A DNA stretch of 56,336 bases from Ignavibacteriae bacterium HGW-Ignavibacteriae-4 (GTDB lineage: Bacteria > Bacteroidota > Ignavibacteria > Kapaibacteriales > UBA2268), in assembly GCA_002839765.1 (NCBI GenBank), contig PGYR01000016.1:1-56336 (forward strand), written 5' to 3'. This document shows, in pieces, positions 8,375-18,145 of the stretch; within the stretch, counting starts at the first letter, position 1, and every line of letters starts with the position of its first letter. The notes under the pieces were generated by a model. It was not told the DNA's origin. It was given only the letters and a program-made list of their open reading frames with translations, and ran no database searches. A program made the translations under genes and the position numbers.

Positions 8375-9853
8375 TTAGTGTTTTTTTACTTCACTAACTA
8401 TCTTGTCATAATCAGATTTTACTTTCTTATCTGTTTCTAGGTAATTGTCAATCGCACGGCAAGAGTGAAGTACTGTAGAGTGGTCACGACCACCGAAGTG
8501 AGCTCCAATACTCTTGAGTGAAAGATTAGTCAATTTCTTTGATATTTGCATACACATCTGACGAGAAAGTGCAATTTCGTGTTTTCTTGATTTAGATTCG
8601 ATAGCGTCGATTGATATATTATAGTAATTAGAAACAGTTTTCTTGATATCATCCATTGTGATTTCTCTGTTCTCTAACTTAGCTACACCTGCTACCACTT
8701 CTTTTGCTAGCTCTAAACTAATGTCTTTTTTGTCCAATGTTACTTTTGCAATTAATCCTATTAGCGAACCTTCTAACTCACGAACACTTGAAGTGACATT
8801 TTCTGCCATATACTCTAATACATCGTGTGGTAATTCGATTCCTTCGTTCAGTGATTTCTTTTGCAGTATAGCCATTCTTGTTTCCAAATCTGGCTTTTGT
8901 ATATCAACAGATAGTCCCCATTGGAAACGAGAGATTAGTCTTTCGTCCAATCCTACTAGTTCTTTTGGTGATTTATCTGAAGCCAAGATAATCTGTTTTC
9001 CGCTTTGGTGAAGTGCATTGAAAGTATGGAAGAAGTTATCTTGAGTTTTTTCTTTACTACTGAAAAACTGAATGTCATCAACTATCAGTACGTCCACTCC
9101 TCTGTAAAAACTTACAAAGTCATTTACGCTGTTGTTTTGGATAGAAGTGATGAACTCCATAGTGAATCTATCACTCGAAGTATATCTAACTTTCATCTTC
9201 GGGTTTTTCTTAATCACTTCATTACCAATAGCTTGTATAAGGTGAGTTTTACCCAATCCCGTTTTGCTATATATGAATAGAGGATTGAAGCTAGTACCAC
9301 CCGGTTTTTTAGCTATTGCTTCAGCAGCAGAGTATGCTAGTTGATTATTGTCACCTACAACAAAATTTTCGAAATGATAACGTGGGTTTAGACCAGTTGC
9401 AAATTCTTCTTTCTTGTTTTGTTCTGCAAAATTAATCGCACCTTGTGAACCTGAGTGATTTCTGAAAGCTGGTACTCGGATAGTTCTACTTTCTAAAGTA
9501 TCATCTGAGTCATTTTTAATAACAACTTCATATTGAAGATTGATTTTACTTCCCATTACCCTTGTCAGTGAATTTCTCAATAGATCATAGTAGTGTTCTT
9601 CGATCCACTCATAAAAAAACTGGCTAGGTGCCTGAACAATTAGGTTGTTATCTTCAATTCTCAATGGAATAATTGGTTCGAACCATGAGCTAAATGCTTG
9701 TTCATTCAGATTGTCTTTTATTATCTCTAAGCACTCATCCCATTTGATTTTCGCTTTCTCATCTCTATTCGTTGGAGACTTTCTATCTCGAGTTATGTCC
9801 TTCGCTGAATCCTTCTCAGGGAATAATGCAAATTTGTCTTTTGGATTTGCCAC
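8375..9853 (-). CDS. dnaA: Chromosomal replication initiator protein DnaA
   Basis: The AAA+ ATPase that binds DnaA boxes, melts oriC and loads the helicase. It has 492 residues with all four domains. Domain I spans about residues 36-110 (WDECLEIIKDNLNEQAFSSWFEP), a variable linker runs to about 155, and the AAA+ core follows. Walker A is TGLGKTH at 199-204 (the first Gly of the usual GxxGLGKT is Ser196), Walker B is LIVDDIQFF at 256-264, and the arginine-finger region is DERLISRF. The C-terminal helix-turn-helix ends in the DnaA signature SIGAHFGGRDHSTVLHSC. The start is GTG at 9853 (VANPKDKF), with no strong SD. It is transcribed away from a 457-base AT-rich space. No dnaN or recF follows. 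Confidence 0.98.
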   Translation of the reverse strand: MANPKDKFALFPEKDSAKDITRDRKSPTNRDEKAKIKWDECLEIIKDNLNEQAFSSWFEPIIPLRIEDNNLIVQAPSQFFYEWIEEHYYDLLRNSLTRVMGSKINLQYEVVIKNDSDDTLESRTIRVPAFRNHSGSQGAINFAEQNKKEEFATGLNPRYHFENFVVGDNNQLAYSAAEAIAKKPGGTSFNPLFIYSKTGLGKTHLIQAIGNEVIKKNPKMKVRYTSSDRFTMEFITSIQNNSVNDFVSFYRGVDVLIVDDIQFFSSKEKTQDNFFHTFNALHQSGKQIILASDKSPKELVGLDERLISRFQWGLSVDIQKPDLETRMAILQKKSLNEGIELPHDVLEYMAENVTSSVRELEGSLIGLIAKVTLDKKDISLELAKEVVAGVAKLENREITMDDIKKTVSNYYNISIDAIESKSRKHEIALSRQMCMQISKKLTNLSLKSIGAHFGGRDHSTVLHSCRAIDNYLETDKKVKSDYDKIVSEVKKH

Positions 9854-10310
9854 GTATATACCTGCTTCACTTTTTAGTTTGATTAATAATTATTTCGTAT
9901 CTTTCCTGTTATTCAAAAACAGATATTTGGGGAAAAAATATTATCTGATTTGAATTATGACCACAGTTCCAATTTTGTGATTTTTTGTATCAAAGGCAAG
10001 TAATTTATTTTCGTTTTTTTTTTATTTTTATTTGCATTTTTCAAAGGTTAAAAGATTCAATAAGTTAAGAGCGTAAACACTACATTAGTTATTATATAAT
10101 CATGAATGCACAGTAAGTATTAATAAATATATGGGTTAACTCATCGTGATCCAATCTGTAAAAAAAGTTAATATTCCCTAAGTGTGTTGATAATTAGGGG
10201 GAAGTAATTATCAACATCAAAGTTTTCCACAATCTAGAGACCGATTTAGTTTTCTAATTCTTTTGTAGATTGTGAAACTTTATTGTACTTAATTTGTCTA
10301 TAACAAATCT
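9854..10310. other. AT-rich gap upstream of dnaA; candidate oriC
   Basis: A 457-base space between divergently transcribed genes, without an ORF. It holds a poly-T-rich stretch (about 10011-10035), two oppositely oriented DnaA-box-like 9-mers (TGTTGATAA at 10185-10193 and TTATCAACA at 10208-10216, each one base from TTATCCACA), and TTTTCCACA at 10223-10231, also one mismatch. A 9-bp inverted repeat CACAATCTA / TAGATTGTG lies at 10228-10236 and 10266-10274. The clustering next to dnaA is compatible with a replication origin or with DnaA autoregulation. Exact consensus boxes are absent, so the call is tentative. Confidence 0.4.
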
Positions 10311-12680
10311 ATGAAAACTAAAATCCTATATATTATTCTATTTCTTATCCCTATTCTAGCCCAATCGCAGTGGTTGAATAAGTGGGAGAAAGTAAATATT
10401 GCTGGCAGATATTCTCAAGAGGCTTATCTTGATGTCTTCTTTCTACCTAGTGATAGGAACTTAGGCTGGATTTGTGGTTTTAATAGTCAAGTTTCATTTA
10501 CCAAAGATGGTGGTGATAACTGGGAGACAGTGAATGTGGACATTAATAATTCGGTACAATTGGAAAGTATTCATTTCACTTCTCCTAATATAGGTTATAC
10601 TTCAGGAGGGAAAGAGGACAAATCTACCGCAGGATCAATATATAAATCAATTGATGGTGGACGAACTTGGACGAATATTTCTCCTAGAATTGGCGAATTA
10701 TACAGTATTTGGGGTTGCTATTTCTATGATGATAATAATGGAATTACAGTTGCATCAACTGGATTTAGTGGTTGCGAAATTCAATTATTCTTTAAGACTA
10801 CAAATGGTGGGCAAAGCTGGACACAAAAGAGGTATGAAGTACGAGGGGGAACAAAACTTTCGGATGTTCATATAAACGGTACAACTGGCTATGGTCAAGC
10901 TATTTCTTCTGGATATGTTTGGGAAACAACAGATTACGGTAGTAATTGGGATATAGACTTCGAAACAGGTCCTATTGATTGGGCAGAGGAACTCTCATAT
11001 CAAGACTCTTCATTTATTATACCTATTGCGGAAGGTTGTGAAGGAGCAGACGGTTACGGCGGAATGCTATTCACAACGGATAAAGGTAAAAAGATTAATC
11101 GTAAAATACTGGGTACAGCGAGAGATATGTTCGGCTCTTTTCTAATTAATAAAACTTCAGGATGGGTTTGTGGATTCCAAAAATCAGTGTTCTTCACTTG
11201 CGATGCTGGTAGTAATTGGGAAAATTTGAACTGCGGTATTGATGGTGATTTAGATGATTTGTTTTTTATAGATGATACAACTGGCTGGGTTGTGGGCGAT
11301 GATGTATTCAGAACTCGTAATGTTACAGAAGTAAATAAAGTAATCTCAAGAGATACAGTATATATATGTCGTGGAGATATTGCTGAGCTTCACATTCAAC
11401 CACCTGACATTTTGCCAAATACAGTTTGGACAAATTGCGGAAGAGGAAATTCGTTCTACTCAGGTGATGAAGGAAAGTATCGTGCATTTGCCTATGCTAG
11501 CCCCTGTGATACTGCATTTATTTATGATTTTCAAGTTATATATTATCCAGATTACATTCCAGAGATTCAGTCAGACAATTCCAATTATCCATGTGAAGGA
11601 GATACTGTAAGACTCTCTGTAGATACTATATACCAGAGCTACCTATGGAGTACCGGTGACACTACATCCTATTTAGATGTATATGAGAGCGGTAACTATA
11701 TTGTTCAAACTACAAGTCCTGATGGTTGTATAAAGTACGATACTATGGATGTGTCTATCAAACCACTACCCGAACCCAATATAATACCAATTACTAAAAA
11801 TAATTTCTGTATTGGTGATTCTATTCTATTGCAATCTGAGTTTGATCATCATATATACAGTTGGTACAATGAAACATCTGAATTAATATCAAATAATAAA
11901 TCTGTATTTGTAAAGGAGGGTGGTAACTATAAATTAATAGTAGAATCAGAGTTTGGATGTATTGATTCATCTGCCTCTTTTTTCGTATCAGTGATTATAG
12001 ATTCGAATAGACTTTCAATAGATTACTCGATAACAGAGCCATTCACAATTGATACTCTTACTTTGGGTAATAAAACCTGTCAAAAAGTTAAAATTACTAA
12101 TACTTCGAATATTGAATATCAAGTGCAGCTAATAAAACTCAGAGATAAATATTACTTTGCAGCTCCACCTAGTGATTTGCCTAAGTTAGGACCTTTCGAA
12201 TCAGCTGAATTTGAAATTTGTTTTGAAGGAGACTCTACTGGTAACTTCGAAGATATAGTAGAAATACCTGATATCTGCTCACCTCATTTTTTCAAAATAG
12301 AAGGAATCGTCGCTCCTTTTAGTTTTGAAGCAATTTCCAAATGTGATGTACCTTGGACTTTTACATCAATACGTATAGACAAAAATCATATATTCGAGAG
12401 CTCTTCTCCATATCCAAATCCGAGTAATGGTTCATTAGCGATTAGCTATATGGAGTTCACCCCTAAAGAAAATGTACAAATGAATGTCTATATATATGAT
12501 AGCAAAGGTATAAGAGTAGGGGAGTTAGAACGCAGAACATCTGTAATTGAGAATTATCCGAACGGGAGATTGGAACGCGGTGAGTATATAACCGAAACTA
12601 CTCTACCAACAGGCATTTACTTCATAGTGATAGAAGGAAACGATAATACTGAAGCGAAACCTATTGTTATAACTCGCTAA
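10311..12680 (+). CDS. T9SS cargo protein with BNR/YCF48-like propeller and Ig-like domains
   Basis: A 789-residue secreted protein. The signal peptide is MKTKILYIILFLIPILAQSQ. Residues of about 25-345 hold at least five Asp-box/BNR repeats (TKDGGDNWE, KSIDGGRTWT, KTTNGGQSWT, TTDYGSNWD, TCDAGSNWE), as in YCF48/sortilin-type beta-propellers. Next come Ig/PKD-like modules with paired Cys (YPCEGDTVRLSV, YLWSTGDTTSYL, FCIGDSILLQSE). The end is a type A T9SS C-terminal domain: SPYPNPSNGSLAISY, then VYIYDSKGIRV and LPTGIYFIVIEG. It is probably exported across the outer membrane and released or anchored through its CTD. Substrate or partner unknown. It lies just downstream of the possible origin and 17 bases before a glycosyltransferase gene, which may or may not be co-transcribed. 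Confidence 0.88.
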   Translation: MKTKILYIILFLIPILAQSQWLNKWEKVNIAGRYSQEAYLDVFFLPSDRNLGWICGFNSQVSFTKDGGDNWETVNVDINNSVQLESIHFTSPNIGYTSGGKEDKSTAGSIYKSIDGGRTWTNISPRIGELYSIWGCYFYDDNNGITVASTGFSGCEIQLFFKTTNGGQSWTQKRYEVRGGTKLSDVHINGTTGYGQAISSGYVWETTDYGSNWDIDFETGPIDWAEELSYQDSSFIIPIAEGCEGADGYGGMLFTTDKGKKINRKILGTARDMFGSFLINKTSGWVCGFQKSVFFTCDAGSNWENLNCGIDGDLDDLFFIDDTTGWVVGDDVFRTRNVTEVNKVISRDTVYICRGDIAELHIQPPDILPNTVWTNCGRGNSFYSGDEGKYRAFAYASPCDTAFIYDFQVIYYPDYIPEIQSDNSNYPCEGDTVRLSVDTIYQSYLWSTGDTTSYLDVYESGNYIVQTTSPDGCIKYDTMDVSIKPLPEPNIIPITKNNFCIGDSILLQSEFDHHIYSWYNETSELISNNKSVFVKEGGNYKLIVESEFGCIDSSASFFVSVIIDSNRLSIDYSITEPFTIDTLTLGNKTCQKVKITNTSNIEYQVQLIKLRDKYYFAAPPSDLPKLGPFESAEFEICFEGDSTGNFEDIVEIPDICSPHFFKIEGIVAPFSFEAISKCDVPWTFTSIRIDKNHIFESSSPYPNPSNGSLAISYMEFTPKENVQMNVYIYDSKGIRVGELERRTSVIENYPNGRLERGEYITETTLPTGIYFIVIEGNDNTEAKPIVITR

Positions 12681-12697
12681 GTAGTTAAATTTGTGCG

Positions 12698-13810
12698 ATG
12701 AATAATAACTATGATGTAATAATAATTTGTTTTGCTAATCCTACTTTCGATGCTAGGACAATAAACCTTGTCAAAACACTAATAAAATATAAAAGAAAAG
12801 TAGCTCTAGTAACTCCAGATTATGGAGTTATTCCTGATTATATATCAGAAAAAGATTATTATAATTGCAAGATTAATCTAAATCAGAAAGTCCGTCATTC
12901 CCAAAAAGAATTCACAAAAGCAATTAAGAATCTGAAATTATCAGGGAAATTCGCCCATGCTGGAGATTTCTATTCTTTGGCTGCTGCTAAGTCGATTAAG
13001 GTAAAAAGAAATGCTAAATTGATTTATGATTCGCGTGAGATATATTCGCAACTCAACTCACTCAAAGATAGACCATTTGCAAGGAAGTTACTCGAATTCC
13101 GCGAAAAATACTTGGTGACATACGTTGATAAAATAATGGTGTCAGCCGATGTAGATGCTGATTATTTAAGGAAGCTATTTATGCATACTATTCCATATTT
13201 TACAATCAAGAATCTTCCGCCTACCCAAGTTTTAGTCGAAAGTGAGTATCTCAGAAATAAATTTGATATAACTCCAGAAAAGCTAGTACTGCTTTACCAA
13301 GGTTGGGTATTAGAAGGACGTGGTTTGGATACTATGGTAATGGCTATGAATGGTATAGAAGATGCTGAATTAGTACTAATCGGAGGCGGTGGTTATTTAG
13401 ATACTTTAAAAGAATTGGTCAAAAAAGAAGGGCTTGATTCAAAAGTTCATTTCACTGGACTTATTCCTTATGATGATTTGAGTAAGGCGACTATGTCTGC
13501 TGATGTAGGATTAGTTCTTTTCGAAGATACGAGCATTTCATACCAGAACGCGTTGCCGAATAAGTTATTCGAATTTATACAATCTGCAATTCCAGTAATT
13601 ACTTCTAATCAGAAAACTATGCGAGAGATAGTATTAGCAGAGAAAATCGGGTTAGTTATCGACAAAGTAGAAATCACAGAACTACAATCTGCAATTCAGA
13701 AAATGACAGACAATGCCACAAGAAAAAGTTACAAGAATAATACCTTGAAAATAAGGGATAAATACAAATACGAAACGCAGGAAATTGAAATTTTGAAGGT
13801 CTATTGTTGA
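12698..13810 (+). CDS. Glycosyltransferase, GT4/GT1-like (GT-B fold)
   Basis: A 370-residue glycosyltransferase with two Rossmann-like domains. The C-terminal half has the Glycos_transf_1 pattern: LVLLYQGWVLEGRGLDTMV, then ELVLIGGGGYLDTL, HFTGLIPYDDLSKATMSADVG, and the donor-binding segment NALPNKLFEFIQSAIPVI (EFxxxGxPVI-like). The N-terminal acceptor domain starts DVIIICFANPTFDARTINLVK. There is no signal peptide, so it acts in the cytosol or at the membrane face, likely building a polysaccharide or glycolipid from a nucleotide sugar. Sugar and acceptor cannot be assigned. Its last 7 bases overlap the next gene, implying translational coupling with the EamA transporter. Confidence 0.85.
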   Translation: MNNNYDVIIICFANPTFDARTINLVKTLIKYKRKVALVTPDYGVIPDYISEKDYYNCKINLNQKVRHSQKEFTKAIKNLKLSGKFAHAGDFYSLAAAKSIKVKRNAKLIYDSREIYSQLNSLKDRPFARKLLEFREKYLVTYVDKIMVSADVDADYLRKLFMHTIPYFTIKNLPPTQVLVESEYLRNKFDITPEKLVLLYQGWVLEGRGLDTMVMAMNGIEDAELVLIGGGGYLDTLKELVKKEGLDSKVHFTGLIPYDDLSKATMSADVGLVLFEDTSISYQNALPNKLFEFIQSAIPVITSNQKTMREIVLAEKIGLVIDKVEITELQSAIQKMTDNATRKSYKNNTLKIRDKYKYETQEIEILKVYC

Positions 13811-14667
13811 TATATTTATTATTACTATTGCAACAATTGATAGCTTCTGGAACTCATATAGTTGCTAAAACATTAACTGCAGAAATCCCAGCACCTGTTG
13901 CATTATTCTATAGAGCATTATTAGTCTCGACTTTATACTCAATTGTACTCCTTTTCAAGCGAGATATTTTCAAGAAAGTAGAACCAAAAGATTGGTTGCG
14001 GTTTATTCTGATTGGTTTACTTAATATACCTATAAATCAATTCTTATTTCTTAGTTCGCTAGAGCTAACTGAAGCTCCTAATGTTGCATTCGCATATTCA
14101 TTAGTACCAGCATTTGTTTTGATTATATCTGTTTCGTTTTTCAAAGAAAAGACTACTAAGCTAAAGTTATTAGGTATAGCGATTGCCGTTACGGGTACGG
14201 TCTTACTTCTTTTGAACAAAGGATTTGATATAAATAATCTCTCAACTAAAGGTGATATACTAGCTCTAATTGCCTCACTTTCATGGGCATTTTATACTAT
14301 TCTAGGTAAACAGCTTGCTGAGAAATACGGTGCTATTTTTACCACTGGTATAGCTATGATATTTGGACTAATCTTATATTTACCGGTGTTTCATTTCCAT
14401 CCAGTTGAGTATTCCCTATCTGATATTTCAGCGAAAAACTGGTGGCAAATATTCTATATTGGAGCTATTACATCTGGTGTAGGTTATACTCTTTGGTACT
14501 ATGCTCTACAGAAAATAGAAGCATCTAAAGTATCTGTGTTCAATAATATACAACCTGTATTGACAACAATATTAGCTTATTTTATACTAGATAATGCAAT
14601 TAATGCTAACTTTGTAGTTGCGGGTGTGTTAATAATTGCTGGAGTTGTAATCACTCAACGTGGTTAG
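13804..14667 (+). CDS. EamA/DMT-family transporter
   Basis: A membrane protein of 287 residues and about ten hydrophobic helices, with two EamA repeats (roughly residues 3-138 and 148-286). The first repeat ends with FFKEKTTKLKLLGIAIAVTGTVLLLL and the second with FVVAGVLIIAGVVITQRG, the typical drug/metabolite transporter layout. Substrate unknown; relatives export amino acids, nucleosides or drugs. The start is TTG (two consecutive TTG codons at 13804 and 13807) inside the 3' end of the glycosyltransferase gene, a 7-base overlap. No ATG exists near the start of the conserved region, which supports the TTG. Confidence 0.9.
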   Translation: MLIYLLLLLQQLIASGTHIVAKTLTAEIPAPVALFYRALLVSTLYSIVLLFKRDIFKKVEPKDWLRFILIGLLNIPINQFLFLSSLELTEAPNVAFAYSLVPAFVLIISVSFFKEKTTKLKLLGIAIAVTGTVLLLLNKGFDINNLSTKGDILALIASLSWAFYTILGKQLAEKYGAIFTTGIAMIFGLILYLPVFHFHPVEYSLSDISAKNWWQIFYIGAITSGVGYTLWYYALQKIEASKVSVFNNIQPVLTTILAYFILDNAINANFVVAGVLIIAGVVITQRG

Positions 14668-14750
14668 TGTAACTTTTTAGCTATTTTATTGTAATTACAA
14701 ATAGAAACTGACAAAAAACAATTTAATTATTTTATATTTAGAGGATTAGA

Positions 14751-17573
14751 ATGAAATTATTCGCCAAATTATTACTTTTTGTAGCTTTGATTGCACAGAT
14801 GAACGTAAGTGCCGAAGAGTTACCGAATGTAAAGTACAGCTCTTTGGACGAAGTATTCCCACTAAGGAATGACATCAGAACAGGTAAATTCGAGAATGGT
14901 TTGGAGTATTTTATATTAAAAAATAACAAACCAGAGAACAGAGTTTCATTAAGAATGCCAGTGAAAATTGGTTCGGTTGATGAGTCAGACATTCAGCAAG
15001 GTATGGCTCACTTTGTCGAGCACATGTGTTTCAACGGGACAGAAGATTTTCCAAAATCAGAATTGATTAACTATTTAGAAAAAAATGGTGTTAAGTTTGG
15101 TGCTCACTTGAATGCATATACAAGTTTCGACGAAACTGTATATATGTTAGAGTTACCAGCAGATGATGATAAAGTATTAGAAACTGGTATTCAAATACTT
15201 GAAAATTGGGCTCACAAAGTTACTTTTGCTGATAAAGATATAGATGATGAGAGAGGAGTAATAATAGAAGAAGCTCGCCTAAGAGGTGGAGTACAAACTA
15301 GAATGTTTGACGCTCATAAAGAAGTGTCATTCTACAACTCTAAATACAAAGACAGATTACCAATTGGTGATACTACATTATTAAGAAAATCTGGTCACGA
15401 AGAATTCAGAAATTTCTACAAAAAATGGTACAGACCTGACTTAATGGCTGTTATAATAGTCGGTGATATAGATGTAGATAAAATGGAAAAATTTGTTAAA
15501 AAGTACTTTGGCAGTATTCCAGTTGCAAAAGATGCACCTCAACCAGACAAGTATAGCTTACCTGAAAATAAAATGCCTTTGACTTCAATTGCTACGGACA
15601 AAGAATTGCCTTTTCCAACTATTTCTATTTCTTATAGAAGACCTGGAGTAGAAGCAAAAGGAACTTATGGCGAATATAGAACTACTATAATCGACCAAAT
15701 AGCTGCTGGTGCATTGAACGAAAGATTAACTGAGCAAAGTTTGTCAGCTGATCCTGCATACCAATTCTCTAGAGCTGGTTATAGCCGTTCTATGGGTGCT
15801 GAAGATTTCGATTTGATAGTAGTGGCCAAAGGAAATGAATATAAGAAAGCTACAGATGTATTGCTAACAGAGACAATGAGAGCTACTAAATATGGTATCA
15901 CAGATTCTGAATTAGCTAGAATGAAAGAAAATATAATCTCAAATTACAAACAAATGTATTCTGAGAAAAATAATGTAGAGTCTAGTGATATAGGTGGTGA
16001 GTTAGTAAGACACTTTTTAGCTAATGAAGCAGTACCAGGTATCGAGTATGAGTATGCCTTCGTAAATAAGATACTACCTACTATAACTAAGGAAGAAGTA
16101 AATGCTAGATTAGGAACTTATATAGATGACAATAACTATATAGCTACTATCTCATTACCCGCGGCGGCTACTAGTGTTCCTACTAAAGAAGACTTCGCTG
16201 CTACATATAAAGAGATTACTTCAAAAAGTATTACGGCATACACAGAAGAAGTAAACGACAAACCTTTTTTCGATAAGGAATTAACTCCTGGTAAAGTTGT
16301 AAGTAAAAAAGATCTTCCACAAGATGTGAAGATGATTAAATTATCTAACGGAGCTAATGTTTATTTCAAGAATACTAATTTCAAGGATGACGAAATCACA
16401 TTCAGAGCATATAGTAAAGGTGGTTCATCTTTGATGTCTGATAAAGACTTTGTTTCGGGTAGATTTGCAGATGAACTAGTTAATAGCTCTGGTATAGCAA
16501 ATTTTGATATAGTAACACTTATGAAAATGATGTCGAGCAAAAACTTCAATGTTAGCCCGAATATTGGTAATTTAACTGAAGGTTTTAATGGATCTTCTAA
16601 TACAGAAGAATTTGAAGAAATGCTTCAATTATTACACCTATATTTCACTAGTCCAAGAATTGACGATCAATCGTTCCAATCTTGGAAAGCTAAGAGAACA
16701 GATGCTTTGATTAACTCAAAGAGAAATCCACAATCAGTTCTTGGTGATTCTGTTGGTTATATCCTTTCAGGATATCACCCTCGTTCAAAGCCGTTAACAG
16801 AAAATGACTTAGCTAAAGTGAATAAAGATGATGCAATGAGAGTTTACAAAGCAAGATTTGCTAATGCAGGTGATTTCAATTTTATATTCACTGGTAATTT
16901 GGACAAAGTTAATTTTGAAGAATTAGTTGCTAAATATATTGGCTCACTTAATGGAACAGACAAAGCTGAGAATTGGAAAGATTTGGGTGCCAAAATGCCA
17001 AAAGGTTCTTTCAATAAAGAATTCAAAAAAGGTTTAGACCAAAATAGTCGTGTGATTATGGCATTTACTACCGATAAATTTGATTACAACCAAAGAAATA
17101 GACAAGTATTACAATCTCTAGACAAAGTATTAGGAATAAGACTTAGAGAACAACTACGTGAAGAGAAAGGTGGTGTTTACAACGTAAGTGCATATTCTAG
17201 TTACGATAAATACCCTCATTCTGAATGTTATATTGTAGTTACATTTGGTTGTGACCCTAATAGAGTGGAAGAACTAAAAGAAGATACTAAGATGATAGTT
17301 GAAGAGCTACAAAGAGAATTGATTTCTGATGAGAATATGCAGAAAATCAAAGAAACTCAAAGGAGAGAATTTGAGTTAGCTCTTAAAGACAACAAAACAT
17401 GGAGTTCTTGGATTTATAATTCTTTATGGTATGGTGAAAATCTTTCTGGTATTGACAGTTACTTAAAAGTTGTAGAAAGACTAACTAAAGAAGACGTAAG
17501 AGATGCAGCAAGAAAATATCTGAATTACAAAAGTCTAAAATCATTTGTACTTGCACCAGAAGAAACAAAGTAA
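14751..17573 (+). CDS. M16 (pitrilysin/insulinase) family zinc protease
   Basis: A 940-residue periplasmic peptidase with signal peptide MKLFAKLLLFVALIAQMNVSA. The first M16 domain has the inverted zinc motif HFVEH (H87, E90, H91) in GMAHFVEHMCFNG. The acidic partners downstream are E168 and E175 (DDERGVIIEEARL), E175 being the likely third ligand. A second, inactive M16 domain starts near residue 520 (MIKLSNGANVYFKN) and contains LREEKGGVYNVSAYSSY, the substrate-clamping R/Y motif. Two tandem M16 units in one chain is the normal architecture of the large bacterial enzymes. They degrade peptides of about 3-10 kDa. GAGGATTAGA lies just before the ATG. The gene is single, with its own terminator. 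Confidence 0.95.
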   Translation: MKLFAKLLLFVALIAQMNVSAEELPNVKYSSLDEVFPLRNDIRTGKFENGLEYFILKNNKPENRVSLRMPVKIGSVDESDIQQGMAHFVEHMCFNGTEDFPKSELINYLEKNGVKFGAHLNAYTSFDETVYMLELPADDDKVLETGIQILENWAHKVTFADKDIDDERGVIIEEARLRGGVQTRMFDAHKEVSFYNSKYKDRLPIGDTTLLRKSGHEEFRNFYKKWYRPDLMAVIIVGDIDVDKMEKFVKKYFGSIPVAKDAPQPDKYSLPENKMPLTSIATDKELPFPTISISYRRPGVEAKGTYGEYRTTIIDQIAAGALNERLTEQSLSADPAYQFSRAGYSRSMGAEDFDLIVVAKGNEYKKATDVLLTETMRATKYGITDSELARMKENIISNYKQMYSEKNNVESSDIGGELVRHFLANEAVPGIEYEYAFVNKILPTITKEEVNARLGTYIDDNNYIATISLPAAATSVPTKEDFAATYKEITSKSITAYTEEVNDKPFFDKELTPGKVVSKKDLPQDVKMIKLSNGANVYFKNTNFKDDEITFRAYSKGGSSLMSDKDFVSGRFADELVNSSGIANFDIVTLMKMMSSKNFNVSPNIGNLTEGFNGSSNTEEFEEMLQLLHLYFTSPRIDDQSFQSWKAKRTDALINSKRNPQSVLGDSVGYILSGYHPRSKPLTENDLAKVNKDDAMRVYKARFANAGDFNFIFTGNLDKVNFEELVAKYIGSLNGTDKAENWKDLGAKMPKGSFNKEFKKGLDQNSRVIMAFTTDKFDYNQRNRQVLQSLDKVLGIRLREQLREEKGGVYNVSAYSSYDKYPHSECYIVVTFGCDPNRVEELKEDTKMIVEELQRELISDENMQKIKETQRREFELALKDNKTWSSWIYNSLWYGENLSGIDSYLKVVERLTKEDVRDAARKYLNYKSLKSFVLAPEETK

Positions 17574-17602
17574 TCACAAATTACTTTTTCAAAGTTAGAT
17601 TT

Positions 17603-17637
17603 AAAGCCCTTGAACATTTTTAGTTCGAGGGCTTTTT
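17603..17637 (+). terminator. Rho-independent terminator of the M16 protease gene
   Basis: A 13-bp stem (AAAGCCCTTGAAC with GTTCGAGGGCTTT, one wobble), a 7-base loop and a T run, 29 bases after the stop. Confidence 0.92.
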
Positions 17638-17707
17638 ATTTTTTGTATTCTAACTTTTCAATTCTTATCTTGTAAAATATCACTCTTAATAAACAAATCA
17701 AATTATT

Positions 17708-18145
17708 ATGAAATACATAGTACTAATCTTCTTTTTGATAGGATTTAACTTATCTTTCTCTCTCGAATACACCGAAAGTCATCTCAAATTGGCAGATGAG
17801 TTAATAGAAATAAGTGAGATGAAAGACGTAGATTTAGCCGCTATTGCAGCAGAAGTACTTGATTATTTCCAGATTACTCCAGAAGTAGAGAATTATCAGG
17901 AAATCAAAGAAACTTATATCGATTCTTTCAAAAATGACTATATGATTCAGGTACGAGAGCTATATGTGTCATATTATTCTGAAGATGATATAAAAGCAAT
18001 ACTACAGTTTTATAAATCTGATATTGGTAAGAAAATGCTTAAGAACTCCGAACTATTGAGTAATGATATTTTACTCTCGGCAGAACTTTGGACTGAGAAA
18101 ATGTATTCAAAATTGGAAAGCATGGTAGATGAAGAAAGCAAATGA
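17708..18145 (+). CDS. DUF2059 domain exported protein
   Basis: A small exported protein of 145 residues with signal peptide MKYIVLIFFLIGFNLSFS. The second half has the DUF2059 pattern: VRELYVSYYSEDDIKAILQFY, then KSDIGKKMLKNSELLS. The family is widespread in Gram-negative periplasms and its biochemical role is unknown. The 3' end overlaps the corA-like gene by 17 bases, so the two are probably translationally coupled. Confidence 0.8.
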   Translation: MKYIVLIFFLIGFNLSFSLEYTESHLKLADELIEISEMKDVDLAAIAAEVLDYFQITPEVENYQEIKETYIDSFKNDYMIQVRELYVSYYSEDDIKAILQFYKSDIGKKMLKNSELLSNDILLSAELWTEKMYSKLESMVDEESK

